DNA of 64,000 nucleotides from an uncultured bacterium. Lineage in GTDB: Bacteria; Patescibacteriota; Gracilibacteria; Absconditabacterales; Absconditicoccaceae. The number at the start of each line of letters is the position of its first letter. Position 1 is the stretch's first letter. Of this stretch, positions 14,891-26,100 are shown in pieces. The notes beneath the pieces were generated by a model, which was not told the origin of the DNA, ran no database searches, and worked only from the letters and a program-made list of their open reading frames with translations. Position numbers and translations under genes: made by a program. The stretch is taken from positions 1 to 64,000 of the forward strand of contig CAMVNA010000001.1 of assembly GCA_947168725.1 (NCBI GenBank), read 5' to 3'.

Positions 14891-16378
14891 TTACATTAAT
14901 CTTAAATTTATTGGCAAATCAGACTTTAAACTTTCCCAATCCGATTTTGATGGATTTTGAAGTTCATCACACCATTTAGCAACTTTTTCCATTTGAAGAA
15001 TATATGATGGAGAAATATATCGATCTTTTTCAAATTGAGTTTTCAATGTCTGAATTGTAGATTTTATACTAGAAAGATCTGAATTTGCTTTATATGAATA
15101 TCCAAAACTAGAAGAAATTGAATTTATACGATTTGCAAATTTTGAAATATTTTGACTTACATTATTCTGTCTATAAATATCCTCAAACAAATTCATAAGA
15201 AAGAAACTATTCAGATTCGTCTTTAGAGTTTGCATTTGAGATGTTGTTGGAACTTTTTGTTCATCTTCTGTTGAGAATCACAACTGTGAAATGATATTTT
15301 CATCTATGACTCATACATCCTTGTTGTCAGAATATACTATTTCTTTTATTCACTCCAATAAAGGATCTTTTTCTTGTGCCACAGTTTCGAATGTATTGTT
15401 ATCTTTTACTGAATTTTCAGCTTTTTCTGATTTTATATTCTGTGAATTCTGTTTAAGCTCTTGATTGTTTTGTATAGCAACAATTTTACTTTTTTCTTCA
15501 CGCTTAATTTTTGGCCACTCAACTTTTTCTTTAGATAATGTAAATGTTGCTGAAATGTTGTTTTTGGACATAAAATTAAGCATAACTTCAGAATCTTCAA
15601 TAATATTAATTTTATCTGAATTTGCATTTATAGCGACCAATTCTGAAGAAACTTGTTTAGTACCTTCTTTATTCTCAGATTTTTTGGTTTTCACCATAAT
15701 TTTATCTCAATCATTTTTTACTAACAATTTTCCATTTTCTTCCTTTGCTATATGGACATCTAATGTTTGATCTTTCTTCTGAGAAATTGAAAAATCTGGG
15801 GTAATTATTTCTACATCTGATCCACATTCTGGACAATAAATTCTAAAGAATTTACCGTCAAATAAAGAAATCTGATATGATTTTTCTGTCTTAGTTATAG
15901 AAAATTCTGCTGGTCATACAATTTTAGATTTTGTTCCATCTTGTAAAGTGAAGATAAGATCCGTTCATTCTGGAAGAGAAATCGTATCTCAGTTTTGTAT
16001 GCTTTTTAAATTTTTGGAATCTATTACTACCTTTTCATCTCTAACCAAAGAATAATCCCCGTTAAATTCAACTATCTCAGCCACATAATCAGCAAAAACT
16101 CAATTTGGTGTATTATTTTGTTTTACTGAAAATATTCAAAAATCAATTATTTTTGACTTATCAATTAATAGTCATCCAAAAACTACAAAAACAAGAATTG
16201 CTGCCAACGATGTATACATAATTCTTTTGGATGCGAAAAAGAATATTTTAGATGGAAATTTAGTAGAAATTTCTGTTCAGATTCTTTTTTCTTTCTGTAT
16301 ACGAGAAAAAATCTGACCTTTCATTTGAGAAGTCAGAGCCTGAGATTTTTGCTGTTGAAAGTACTCAGAAAGCTTCAT
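14891..16378 (-). CDS. FecR-like single-pass membrane protein
   Basis: A 495-residue protein. Residues 1-55 are polar and cytoplasmic, followed by one membrane segment at about 56-75 ('SLAAILVFVVFGGLLI'). The extracytoplasmic part holds a FecR-like fold: 'GDYSLVRDEKVVIDSKNL', 'NGDTISLPEGTDLIFTLQDG' and 'SKIVGPAEFSI' are the usual glycine turns. A CxxC ('YCPECG') lies near residue 200, then a Lys/Glu-rich linker. FecR proteins are anti-sigma regulators of ECF sigma factors; the only sigma-like gene here is 42 kb away (58634), so pairing is speculative. The ATG at 16378 follows an A-rich leader. Confidence 0.7.
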
Positions 16379-16544
16379 TCCACCAAATAAAAAATATTAA
16401 ACCCTTTCATTATGGTATACGACACAATCTACATTTTGTGACAAAAATGTATATCAAAATTCAACAAAAATTTCTCCGTGTTTTTTTGCATTTTTTTGGT
16501 TTTGGAATATAATGTTATATAAATATTTTATATAAAACAAAATT

Positions 16545-16829
16545 ATGAATAAATTTGCAAGGAAACTATCAAAGAAAGTGAAAAGATTCAGAAGAAACTA
16601 CAATTCAAATTGGAATATTTTTGTAGTATGTATTGCTATAGTAATGATTTGGAAATGAATTTGGGATTTGCTAGATATGTATGTTTTTCCTAATCATCCA
16701 CTTTTTAGTAATTTAATTTGTATAGGTATTTGAGTTGCCGTCCTTTTAATTGATGATGGAAGACTTTGAGAATTACAGGAAGAAGATCCTCATAGGGAAA
16801 GGGTTTCAGAAAAGGTAAAAAATGACTAA
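16545..16829 (+). CDS. small two-helix membrane protein, paralogue A
   Basis: This 94-residue protein has a very basic N-terminus (residues 1-22), then 'NIFVVCIAIVMIWKG' and 'NLICIGIGVAVLLIDDG', two membrane segments joined by 'LDMYVFPNHP', and an acidic tail. Function is unknown. It is followed 26 bp later by a second gene of the same design, both upstream of and in line with the P-type ATPase, so a three-gene transcript is likely. Glycines in 'WKG' and 'IGV' are TGA-coded, which is why the ORF track misses it. Confidence 0.7.
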
Positions 16830-16855
16830 TTTTATTTCAATAATAATATGAATAT

Positions 16856-17113
16856 ATGCTTAAATTTTCAAAGAAAATACTTAAAAAAATTAGAAACTTT
16901 AGAAAAGATCATAAATCAAATCGGAATATTTTTTTCATTTTTTTAGCAATCGTAATGCTGTGGAAATGAATTCAAGATTTACTTACAATAATTTTATTTC
17001 CTAATCATCCAATCATAAGTTGTATAATCTGTATCACAATTGGGATTACAATACTACTTATAGATGACTGAAGGATAGATGAATTATCGGAGCCTGTAGA
17101 AAATAATAAATAA
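16856..17113 (+). CDS. small two-helix membrane protein, paralogue B
   Basis: An 85-residue protein aligning along its length with the preceding gene: 'NIFFIFLAIVMLWKGIQDLL' against 'NIFVVCIAIVMIWKGIWDLL', 'FPNHP' in both, and 'LLIDDGR' in both. It is a tandem duplication that has diverged. ATG 16856 was chosen because it aligns with paralogue A's basic N-terminus; an earlier in-frame ATG is not needed. The stop at 17113 is 34 bp before the ATPase start. Confidence 0.7.
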
Positions 17114-17147
17114 AAATCTGATTTTATATAAAAATATATAACAAAAA

Positions 17148-19802
17148 ATGAAACAAAAAGCTTATCAAATAGAATTTGCAGACTTGCTTAAAGAATTACA
17201 AGTTTCTAAAATCTGACTTTCTAGTAATGAAGCAAAAACTAGAAATGAAATGTACTGACCCAATGCAATTCAGTCTAAAGATAAAAATTCTGCCTTAAAA
17301 ATCCTTTTGGAACAGTTTACATCGCCTCTAGTAATAATTTTAATTATTGCTGCATTGATTTCAGGATTCTTAATTAAAGAGTATGTAGATGCTATCATAA
17401 TTTGAGCAGTAGTAGTATTGAATGCTTTGCTCGGTTTTTTCCAAGAATTTAAAGCCGATAAAGCGATTCAGTCATTGAAGAAAATGGCTGGATTGAAGTC
17501 TAAAGTTTTGAGAGATGGAGAAGAAGTTTTGGTTGAATCAAGCGAATTGACCATTTGAGATGTAATTTTACTTGAAGCTGGAGATAAGATTCCAGCCGAT
17601 GCGAGACTTTTCGAGGCTGTGAACTTGGAAGTGGAAGAAGCTATTTTGACATGAGAAAGTCTACCTGTAGAGAAACATATTGCTAAACTTGATGAAACTT
17701 CAGTTTTAGCTGATATGAAAAATATGGTATTTAGTGGAACTATGGTTACCAAATGACGTTGAAAAGCTGTAATTGCAGCAATTTGAATGGATACGGAAAT
17801 GTGAAAAATTGCATGAATGCTGGAAGATGCACCTGAAAAAACTACAACTTTGGAGAAAAAGCTGAATAATCTTTCAAAGATTTTGTGAATCGCTGCTGTA
17901 GTGATTTGTATAATCATTTTCATAGTTTATTGGCTAGTTTCTCATTTGGAATTTCAACAAGCTTTTTTGGCTGCCGTTGCTTTGGCTGTGGCTGCAATTC
18001 CTGAGTGATTACCTGCAGTTGTGACGATTTCTTTGTGATTGGGAGTAAAAAGATTTGTAAAGAAAAATGTATTAGTTAGGCGTTTGTCGTCTGTGGAAAC
18101 ACTTGGAAGTGTGAATATAATCTGTACGGATAAAACTGGAACATTGACTAAGAATGAAATGACTGTGACTAAATTATTTGTGAATTGAGAAATCGTAGAT
18201 ATAACTGGAAGATGATATTCAACTAAATGAGAATTTTCTGCTCCGATAGAATGACTATGTCCACTTTTGAGTATAGGAATGCTATGTAATACTGCTAAAT
18301 TACATAATAAAGAAGTAATTTGAGATCCAACTGAATGAGCATTACTTGTAAGTGCATATAAAGCATGAATGAAAGAAGAGGATTTTTTCAATGACTGGGA
18401 ATGGATTGATGAGATTCCATTTGATAGTGAAAGGAAGATGATGAGTGAAATTTTCACTAAAAAATCATCAAAAAAAAGCAGCAAAGAATCTCATATTACT
18501 AAACTACCGGAAACACTGATTTACACAAAATGAGCAATCGAATGATTACTGCCACTATGTGATACTATTTTGATTAATGGAGAAATTAAAGAATTAGATA
18601 AAGAATCTAAAAAGCAAATTCTTGATCAAGCTGCCACATTCTCTGAACAAGCACTCAGAGTTTTAGGATTTGCTTTTGGTGAATGAAAAGAAGAAAAAAA
18701 TCTGACTTTCGTATGACTTCAAGCGATGATTGATCCACCTCGTGAGGAAGTGAAAAATTCCATCACTACATGTAAAAATGCTTGAATTCGTGTGATTATG
18801 ATTACATGAGATAATAAAGTAACAGCGTGAGCTATTGCGAAAGAGCTAGGAATCGATTGAGATGTAATTACTGGAGCAGATTTTGAGAAGTCTAAAAATA
18901 AGGCAAAACTACTCGAAACTGTAGGAGTAATCGCCAGAGTAAACCCATCTGATAAACAAGAGATTGTGAATATTTTGAGGTGAAGATGAAATGTGGTAGC
19001 GATGACGTGAGATGGAGTAAACGATGCACCATCAATTAAAGCTGCAGATATTTGAGTATGAATGTGAATTACAGGAACTGATGTAACCAAAGAAGCTGCT
19101 GATATGATTCTGACTGATGATAATTTTAAATCGATTGTAAATGCAGTCGAAGAAGGAAGATGAATTTACGATAATATCCAAAAATTTGTAAACTATATGA
19201 TAGTTTCAAATATATGTGAAATTGCCATTCTATTCGTTGCAAGTTTAATTTGAGTTCCGATTCCTTTACTAGCAATACATTTGTTATGGTTGAATGTAAT
19301 TACTGATGGATTACCTGCAATTGCATTATGAATAGATCCAATCAATCCTAATGTAATGAATCGTAAACCTCGTAAACCTAGTCAATGACTTATTGATGGA
19401 AGAATGATATTAAATATAATTCTGCTTTCTAGTAGTGTAACAATCGGTTCTCTATTCTTATTCCTTAGACACTATAACGTGGATTTGGAGATGGCAAGAA
19501 GTGCAGTATTCCTATTTATGGCAGCAAGTGAATTAGTAAAAATTCAGATTATTCGTTCTCAATATGGACTCAGTTTCTTTAGTAATAAATGGTTAATCTG
19601 GGCATTATTATGAGCTTTTGGATTAGCATTCGGTATAGTTTATATTCCTGTGTTGAGCAATCTATTTGATTTACAGCCTCTAAGTGCCGAAATTTGGAAA
19701 GAAATGTGAATTATATTAGCTGTATTTGTTGGAATTTGAACTATTTTGTCTATATATATGAAAAAATCTAAATCTTTCCAAAAATGGGAAGATGGAGAAT
19801 AA
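17148..19802 (+). CDS. P2-type cation-transporting ATPase
   Basis: An 884-residue P-type ATPase of the Ca2+/cation P2 class. Order of motifs: N-terminal cation_ATPase_N region (1-60), TGES at 168-171, PEGLP at 285-289 in helix M4, 'DKTGTLTK' with phosphorylated Asp328, 'KGAIEG' of the nucleotide-binding domain, 'MITGDN', 'MTGDGVNDAP', and a C-terminal bundle starting '[16 protein letters not shown]'. The PEGLP signature and the M6 segment '[13 protein letters not shown]' fit SERCA/PMR1-like pumps that export Ca2+ or a similar divalent ion; the exact ion is not certain. It is the clearest proof of recoding in the window: G169 and G287, both essential, are TGA. Large minus-strand ORFs inside it are shadows. 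Its stop abuts the convergent acyltransferase stop. Confidence 0.93.
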
Positions 19803-20549
19803 TTATTCTTTCAACTTTTTCAAAATATAATCTATATCAAAATCCTCTTTGATAGTTTCAGGATATATTTCTCGAAATTTTTCGATTGGAATATTTGAAT
19901 AATCAATCTGTAATAATTTTTTAATTTTATCTTCTGAAAATCTATATTTTATTACTTTTGCTGGCACTCATCCAGCGATTGCATATGGTGGAATATCTTT
20001 TGTGACAACTGCTCACGCCGCAATAACTGCTCATTGTCAGATATGTACTCATGACATTATTTTTGCTCAAGTTCAAATTCGTACATCATCATCTACTATT
20101 ATTGGTCACTTATTGTTATTTTCCAATCTCCATATTTCTTGCTGAGTCTCCCTAACACTTAAAACGTTTTGAATATCTTTTTTATCTTTATTATACAAAA
20201 AAGACCGATATCAAAAAGGGTAACTTGATAAATGACTTGTAGAATGATCCATTCAACAAATAAATTCTACTTCTGATGCAATAGAACAATAACTTCAAAT
20301 TTTTATGCATAAATTTTCAAATCATCATAATCTGACATCTATTGGTCAATAGGTGTAATTTCAAACTTTTATTTTTTTCATTGAATCGATTGATAAGCAA
20401 CACTTTAATTCTGTTAAATTATTTTGATTTAATTTTCTTCGTTTTGATTTATAATAACTTAAAAATATCGGAGCTCCTAACCCAGTTATACAATTCCAAA
20501 TAATAGTTTTAATTCATCATTTACTTCAAAACTTAACATTTTTTAACAT
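19803..20549 (-). CDS. CatB-like hexapeptide acyltransferase
   Basis: This 248-residue protein has left-handed beta-helix features: 'CIKIGSYCSIASEVEFI', then 'HSTSHLSSYPFGYRSFL' with the catalytic-type His, then hexapeptide turns '[49 protein letters not shown]' and an alpha-helical tail. This layout is that of xenobiotic/CatB-type acetyltransferases, which acetylate sugars or small molecules. Most turn glycines are TGA-coded, so no long ORF shows in the track. ATG 20549 is the only start giving an unbroken frame. It overlaps nothing but its stop touches the ATPase stop. Confidence 0.85.
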
Positions 20550-20570
20550 ATTAAAAAGTTTTTTGATTAT

Positions 20571-20597
20571 AAAAAGCACCCTAATTGTGGGTGCTGA
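20571..20597 (-). terminator. hairpin terminator
   Basis: On the minus strand AGCACCC ACAATTA GGGTGCT is followed by TTTTTATA. It ends the transcript carrying the structured RNA candidate, and possibly ogg. Its first bases (AGCA) also belong to the closing stem of that RNA. Confidence 0.8.
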
Positions 20598-20734
20598 CAT
20601 AACCAAAAATAGGACACATTACGTATTTCTACAGATGATTAATCCACACAACTAGAGTGCTTCATATTTCTGTAAAAAACGTAATGCAAAAAAAACATTG
20701 TAATAGTCCTTTGACTATTTTAATTATGTCAGCA
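20592..20734 (-). ncRNA. candidate structured RNA, 6S-like shape
   Basis: A 143-nt segment is closed by an 11-bp perfect stem TGCTGACATAA / TTATGTCAGCA (20724-20734 with 20592-20602). Nested inside are AATAGTC/GACTATT (20702-20719), CATTACGT/ACGTAATG (20617-20624 with 20679-20686) and TACAGA/TCTGTA (20630-20635 with 20669-20674). A terminator follows at once on the minus strand. The long, rod-like set of coaxial stems with an internal bubble recalls 6S RNA, but I see no diagnostic sequence, so the family is open. It has no open frame. It sits between ogg and the acyltransferase gene. Confidence 0.55.
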
Positions 20735-20784
20735 ATTAGAAAATACTAATTATATCAGTAATATCAAGAAAATTTTTTAACAAC

Positions 20785-20882
20785 CCCTCAGCCTTCGGCA
20801 GCTCCCCTCACAGGGAGCAAAATTCTAAATAAAAAATTACCTCTCTGTTAAGAGAGGGGGACCACGAAGTGGTGGAGAGGTT
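20785..20882. repeat. intergenic GC-rich palindromic repeat, copy 3
   Basis: 'CAACCCCTCAGCCTTCGGCA', 'CTCCCCTCACAGGGAG', then 'CCTCTCTGTTAAGAGAGGGG' and 'ACCACGAAGTGGTGGAGAGG'. A looser relative of the copies at 5045 and 7239, with its own internal hairpins. It lies just after the ogg stop codon. Confidence 0.65.
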
Positions 20883-20893
20883 GTCTAAAAATT

Positions 20894-21766
20894 TTATATT
20901 TTCTGAGTTCTCGCTCGATAAAAGAGATATTCCTGTGCTAATCATGCATAATTTCAAAACTTTTCATGAGCAAGTTTTCGAATCTGATTTTTATTAACTT
21001 TAGCTTCATCTGGATTATGAATATATAGTTCATTCATTATCCTCCTAACTCGCACGTCGATTGGGAAGACTTCCAATCTTTTCAAATTTGAAAACAAAAG
21101 GATACAATCCGCTACTTTTGGTCAAATTCAGCTAAGACTTAAAAGATAGTTTCTAACAGTCTGCGTGTCTTTTTTATATAATAAATTTAAATCAATTTTT
21201 CCATCAAGAATCATTCTAGCAGTTGTATAAACCCTCTCATCTCTAAATCATAATCAAAGTTTTCTATAGTCTGAAATACTCACATCTTTGAGCTGCTCAG
21301 CTGTTGGGAATGTGTAATAGTGTTGTCCATTTCGGTCAAGTTCTGTTCAATATTTTTGAGATAATCTCTCGATAATTCATTTAATTCTTGGAATATTATT
21401 ATTTGCAGAAATGATGAATGAAATAATAGTTTCTCGCAAATCTTGATTTAAAAGTCTGATTCAATGTCAATATTGGATACTTTCTTTCATATAATTATCT
21501 ACTTTTGAAAGCAGGGATTTTATTTTGTCGTAATCTCTATTTAGGTCGAAATATTGATTCACGATAGTTTGAATATCTCAGTCAATAATTCATGAAAAGA
21601 TTATTGAATCAAATTTCTTTTGAATATTTAGAATATTTTTTCAGAAAATTCATGTGTAACTTCAATCTGACTGCTCATTTCGACGAAAACATTGTCCACA
21701 ATCAAAGATGTGGTTTAATTCAAATGAGCCTAGATTTGAAAGTATATATTCTTGTTCTAGTTGCAT
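20894..21766 (-). CDS. ogg: 8-oxoguanine DNA glycosylase, OGG1 type
   Basis: A 290-residue protein. The N-terminal OGG domain carries 'IFDCGQCFRR'. A HhH-GPD domain follows with 'RETIISFIISANNNIPRIKG', then the hairpin 'LSGIGPKVADCILLF' (catalytic Lys about 217) and 'VFPIDVRVRR' (catalytic Asp about 237). OGG enzymes remove 8-oxoguanine opposite C and nick the strand by beta-elimination. Length and motif order fit the OGG1 family rather than MutM. Both hairpin glycines are TGA-coded. The start ATG 21766 gives the expected N-terminus; no Shine-Dalgarno is present. Supplied plus-strand ORF 21592-21783 is a shadow. Confidence 0.9.
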
Positions 21767-21913
21767 TTAAAAGTAGGAAATAAATTTTATTTGAATGTAT
21801 GAGATTTACAAAGAAAATCAAATGAACTTTATCAGTAATAAATTTCTTCAAAAATTTGACAAACACACATTTTTGAATATAATGTAAACCATCTTTATTT
21901 TATATATTTAAAA

Positions 21914-23044
21914 ATGGTTGATAATTATGAAAATTTATCCCCAAGAGGAGAAGAATCGGAAAACCTTTCTAAGGAGGATGTTCCAAAAGTAAAATTCAAT
22001 GAAACTATGAATAATATTGATGAAAATGATATTTTCCATGATTCTTGACTAGATTTTTATACGGAAGATAAGTTAGAAAATCCTGATACTATTTTAAAAA
22101 ATTTCAAAAAAAATAATTGAAGTAAAGATGGTCTTGATAAACTGAAAAATGATAACGATGATTTACAAAAAATTATGGAAATTTTACCAATCAATGAAGA
22201 TGATAAACCTGATACAAAAAATGCGAAGATGAGGCTTATATATCTATTGAATCATGGACTTTTCAAATGATTTCAATTAGCAATAAACTCATTAAGCCAG
22301 TCTGGTGTTAATTGTTGTGCATGATCACCCTATTTAAGCAAAAAAAATAATACTTATAATAAATTATCAGATTATTTAAATCGGTATAAAAAAGAGAAAG
22401 ATGAAAAATTTTATCAATTAATAGATAATGTAAAAAACATAGATATTAACTTTGATAGTAGTTTGTTTAAGGGTTCTGAAACAGGAAAATTTTTAAGGAA
22501 TTCTGGCGTAAAAGATAACATAATGAGTGTCGTAAATTTAGCAAAATGATATTTCATTCAAAAAATTAAAGATGGACAAACTCCGAATAGAAATATAGAA
22601 ACTTTCAAAAATCAATTGGCATATATGTTGTCTACTCTAGAACATGAATGTAGTTATAAATATAATGCCAAGGCTGGTCAATATCTGGGATATTGACAAA
22701 TCAATGGAAAATACACAGATTTACGAACTTTATTTGCACAATGATCTGGTTTAAATTTATGAATAAAAGATAAATCTGGAAATGAAATCAAGTGAGAAGA
22801 CATAAGAATTACAAAGGATTCATTTACTGAAAAGAATTTTTCTACATTTGGTTTTGTGTACTGAATGATATATTGACATCTAAGCAATGGTGGAGACTTG
22901 GACAAGTATATCAATGATAAAAATGTTAATAATCCAGATTTTAGAGGGGCAAGAAAAATAGAAGCTGGAGCATATAGTCCTAAATATGGTAAAACTGCTA
23001 ATTTCTGGAAAAGAATAATGGATGACTCATCCAAAATCGATTAA
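21914..23044 (+). CDS. lysozyme/GH19-like hydrolase
   Basis: A 376-residue protein with a polar acidic N-terminal third and no signal peptide. From about residue 235 the pattern is like GH19/lysozyme-fold enzymes: 'LAYMLSTLEHECSYKY' (candidate catalytic Glu in EHE), 'GQYLGYGQINGKYTD', and 'NPDFRGARKIEAGAYSP', which resembles the 'ARRIINGTD' helix of this family. It would cut peptidoglycan or chitin-like glycans. For an episymbiont or predator this could act on the host cell wall or on its own. The match is by eye and moderate. It stands alone between ogg (divergent) and the giant surface protein (convergent), and ends at a bidirectional terminator. Confidence 0.55.
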
Positions 23045-23104
23045 ATAACATATCTCTTAAAAAATCCACCTAATACATTAATTTAGCAGAACGTTCTTTT
23101 TATA

Positions 23105-23137
23105 TAAAAATAGCCATCATAATGATGGCTATTTTTT
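23105..23137. terminator. bidirectional hairpin terminator
   Basis: AAAAATAGCCATCAT / ATGATGGCTATTTTTT with a 1-nt offset: a stem of about 15 bp with T-runs on both strands. It serves the 21914 gene and the convergent 23161 gene. Confidence 0.9.
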
Positions 23138-23160
23138 ATTTAAATAATACTAACTTACAC

Positions 23161-26100
23161 CTATTTTGCTTGAGATGTTCTATAAAACATTTCAAACGCT
23201 TCTCATCTTGTGATATTTCTGTATGGACTTCTAATATCATCAAGTAGTCAATGGTTATATGCTGCGTATAAATGTCATTTATACCAATTCTTTCCACTTG
23301 ATGCATTTTGATTTCACCACATCATTCTTGATACTATAACAGAAGCCTCTGCTACTGTAACTGGTGAATATGGGCGGAATTTTACTAATGCATCTACTCC
23401 ATTGGATTGATATCACATGTATCATAATTCACACGCCTTAATCACATAATTTCTCATCTCTCCGTTCAATTTTGACAAATCAGCAAATTGAGAACAGAAT
23501 TCTTGTTTACTTTCATCTGGAGTCTCTCATAAAACATTCGTAGCAAAGATTGATGATAATTTTGCCATCTCAGATCTAGTTAAAGGATCTCCAAGTCTAG
23601 CATCTGACGCATTACTATATTGTGTCAATCAGTTTTTGTATAACCATTCATGTGCAACATTTTGTGTACTATTTTCTACCTGTGTTTCAGTATCATTCTT
23701 CTGATTATTGTCAGCAGGTGTCGTTTCCTGTTCTGGCGTATTGTTTTGTTTTTCTTCATCTCATGCAGATCCATGATCTGAATTATCATGACTATGACCT
23801 CATCATCCACTATATCATCATCCATTTCATCATGATGGAGCAATAGCTTCCCACTTGGCTGTTATTATTAAATCACTTGCTGGCATTGTTGCTGGAACTG
23901 GTTTATCCCATCCTTTGAATGTGTATCATTCTCTGGTTGGATCTGATGGTGCCGAAATAGCTTCTCCATAATTTTTTGTAGATACTTCATCTGCTTCTCA
24001 ATTTCATTTTACAAATTTAAGTGTATACTGATTTATATTATATGTAGCCGTTCATGTTACATCATTTGCAGGCATTTTATCTGGCAATCATGTCCACTCT
24101 GCAAATGTATATCATTCTCTTGACGGTGCTGTTGGTAATACTATTTCTGCCTTTGGTGTACCGTAATCATAATCTGCTCATGATACTACTTCTCATTCCC
24201 GATCTACAAATGAAACATGATATTTGTTTATATTGTACATAGCCGTTCATGTTACATCATTTGCAGGCATTTTATCTGGCAATCATGTCCACTCTGCAAA
24301 TGTATATCATTCTCTTGACGGTGCTGTTGGTAATGCCATTTCTGCCTTTGGTGTGCCATAATCATAATCTGCTCATGATACTACTTCTCATTTTCGATCT
24401 ACAAATGCTATATGATATTGCTTTATATTGTATTCTGCTGTTCATGTTACATTCTCTGCTGGCATAGTTTCAGGAATTCATGCCCATCCACTAAATCCAT
24501 ATCATTCTCTTTCTGGTGCTGTTGGTAACACTATATCTGCTTTTGGTGTACCATAATTATAATCTGCTCATGATACTACTTCTCATTTTCGATCTACAAA
24601 TGCTATATGATATTGCTTTACTGTCCATTGAGTATATATCTCTGTATATTTTGTGATAGGTGGATTAAAGTCAAATTCTTCAGTCATTCCTTCATCTGCA
24701 TAGTATTCTAGTGTGTGTCCAGTTTCTCGTTCAATTTCATCTGAAGTTAATTCTGCTGCAACATTTCACTTTGCTATTCATGTAGCATATAATTCATCTC
24801 CATTTTCATCAATAAATTTAACTGTAATGTTAGTCGCATCTGTAAAATATCATTGCTGTCATTCTTTATCTATTCTAGCATATGTTGAATCGCTATATTC
24901 ACCACTAAACTTCGTTCAGTTTCCTCATACTAATTTATTATTATTTAAAAACATAGCAGCACTAGTATCAATTATGTTATCTGTCGAAAAATTATTAGAC
25001 ACATATATCGTTTCCAAATTGTTAGCATTATTAAACATTGCTTGCATATTTTCTACTTCACTGGTATCAAAACTTCTCAAATCTAATTCTTTCAATGTTT
25101 TACACTCATTGAACATTGACTGCATGGTTGTTACATTACTTGTATCAAAATTGCTTAAATCTAGAGTTTCTAAATTATATGCTTTATTAAACATACCACG
25201 CATATTTTCTACTTCACTGGTATTAAATTCACTTGTATTTATATTCTCTAAAACAGTAAATTGATGGAACATTCGACTTGAATCTGGATTCAGATATATT
25301 TCATCTGCTTCTGTATAATAGTATATCGTTTCATCATTGTCATCATACCATGCATATACTGGGTATTTTGAAAGTGGTACTGATATAATTCATGTAGTAT
25401 ATTCCGTAGTTAATTCACTCGCTTTCTCAAATTTTCTTATCGTACTATCTACAAAATCTTTGTTATATATATCACTTCTATTGTTTCATAAATTTTTTAA
25501 TGTTATGTTAAATACTGATCAAGGTAATAATATGGTTTTATCTGATGGTATATCCTCAGTAAAGTATCACAATTGCCCAGGTTTATCAATGCGTGCATAT
25601 GTATTATCATAAACTCACATTTGTAAAACTTTAGTTCAGTATCATCACTCTAATTGTGTAGCTCCAAAGAACATATTATCATAACTTGTCACGTCTTCTA
25701 CATCAAACAAATCAGATGCATATACTGTTTTCAACTTACTTGCTTGATAAAACATTTGTTCTACATCTTGAACACTGCTTGTATCAAAACTGCTTAAATC
25801 TAATTCTTCTAATGATTCACATCCTTCAAACATTGATGCAATGTTTGTTACATTTTCCGTATTGAAATTACTTAAATCTAAATTTTTTAATGATTTACAA
25901 TTATAAAACATTTTTTCCATTGACTCGACTTTACTTGTATCAAATCTACTCAAATCTAATTCTTCTAATGATTCACATCCCTCAAACATTGACACCATGT
26001 TTGTTACTTTTTCTGTTTTGAAATTACTTAAATCTAAATTTGATAAAGATTTCACACCTTTAAACATTCCTTCCATATTTGTCGTACTACTCGTATTGAA

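Noticed and set aside
17468-19090. Three long minus-strand ORFs (151, 176 and 123 aa) inside the ATPase gene
   Set aside because: They are antisense shadows of a fully conserved P-type ATPase and show no protein-like motifs; they arise because UGA-rich sense codons leave the opposite strand open.
24047-24631. CRISPR-like array from regular repeats
   Set aside because: The 195-bp period is far too long and lies in frame inside a surface-protein gene; no CRISPR array was seen in the window.
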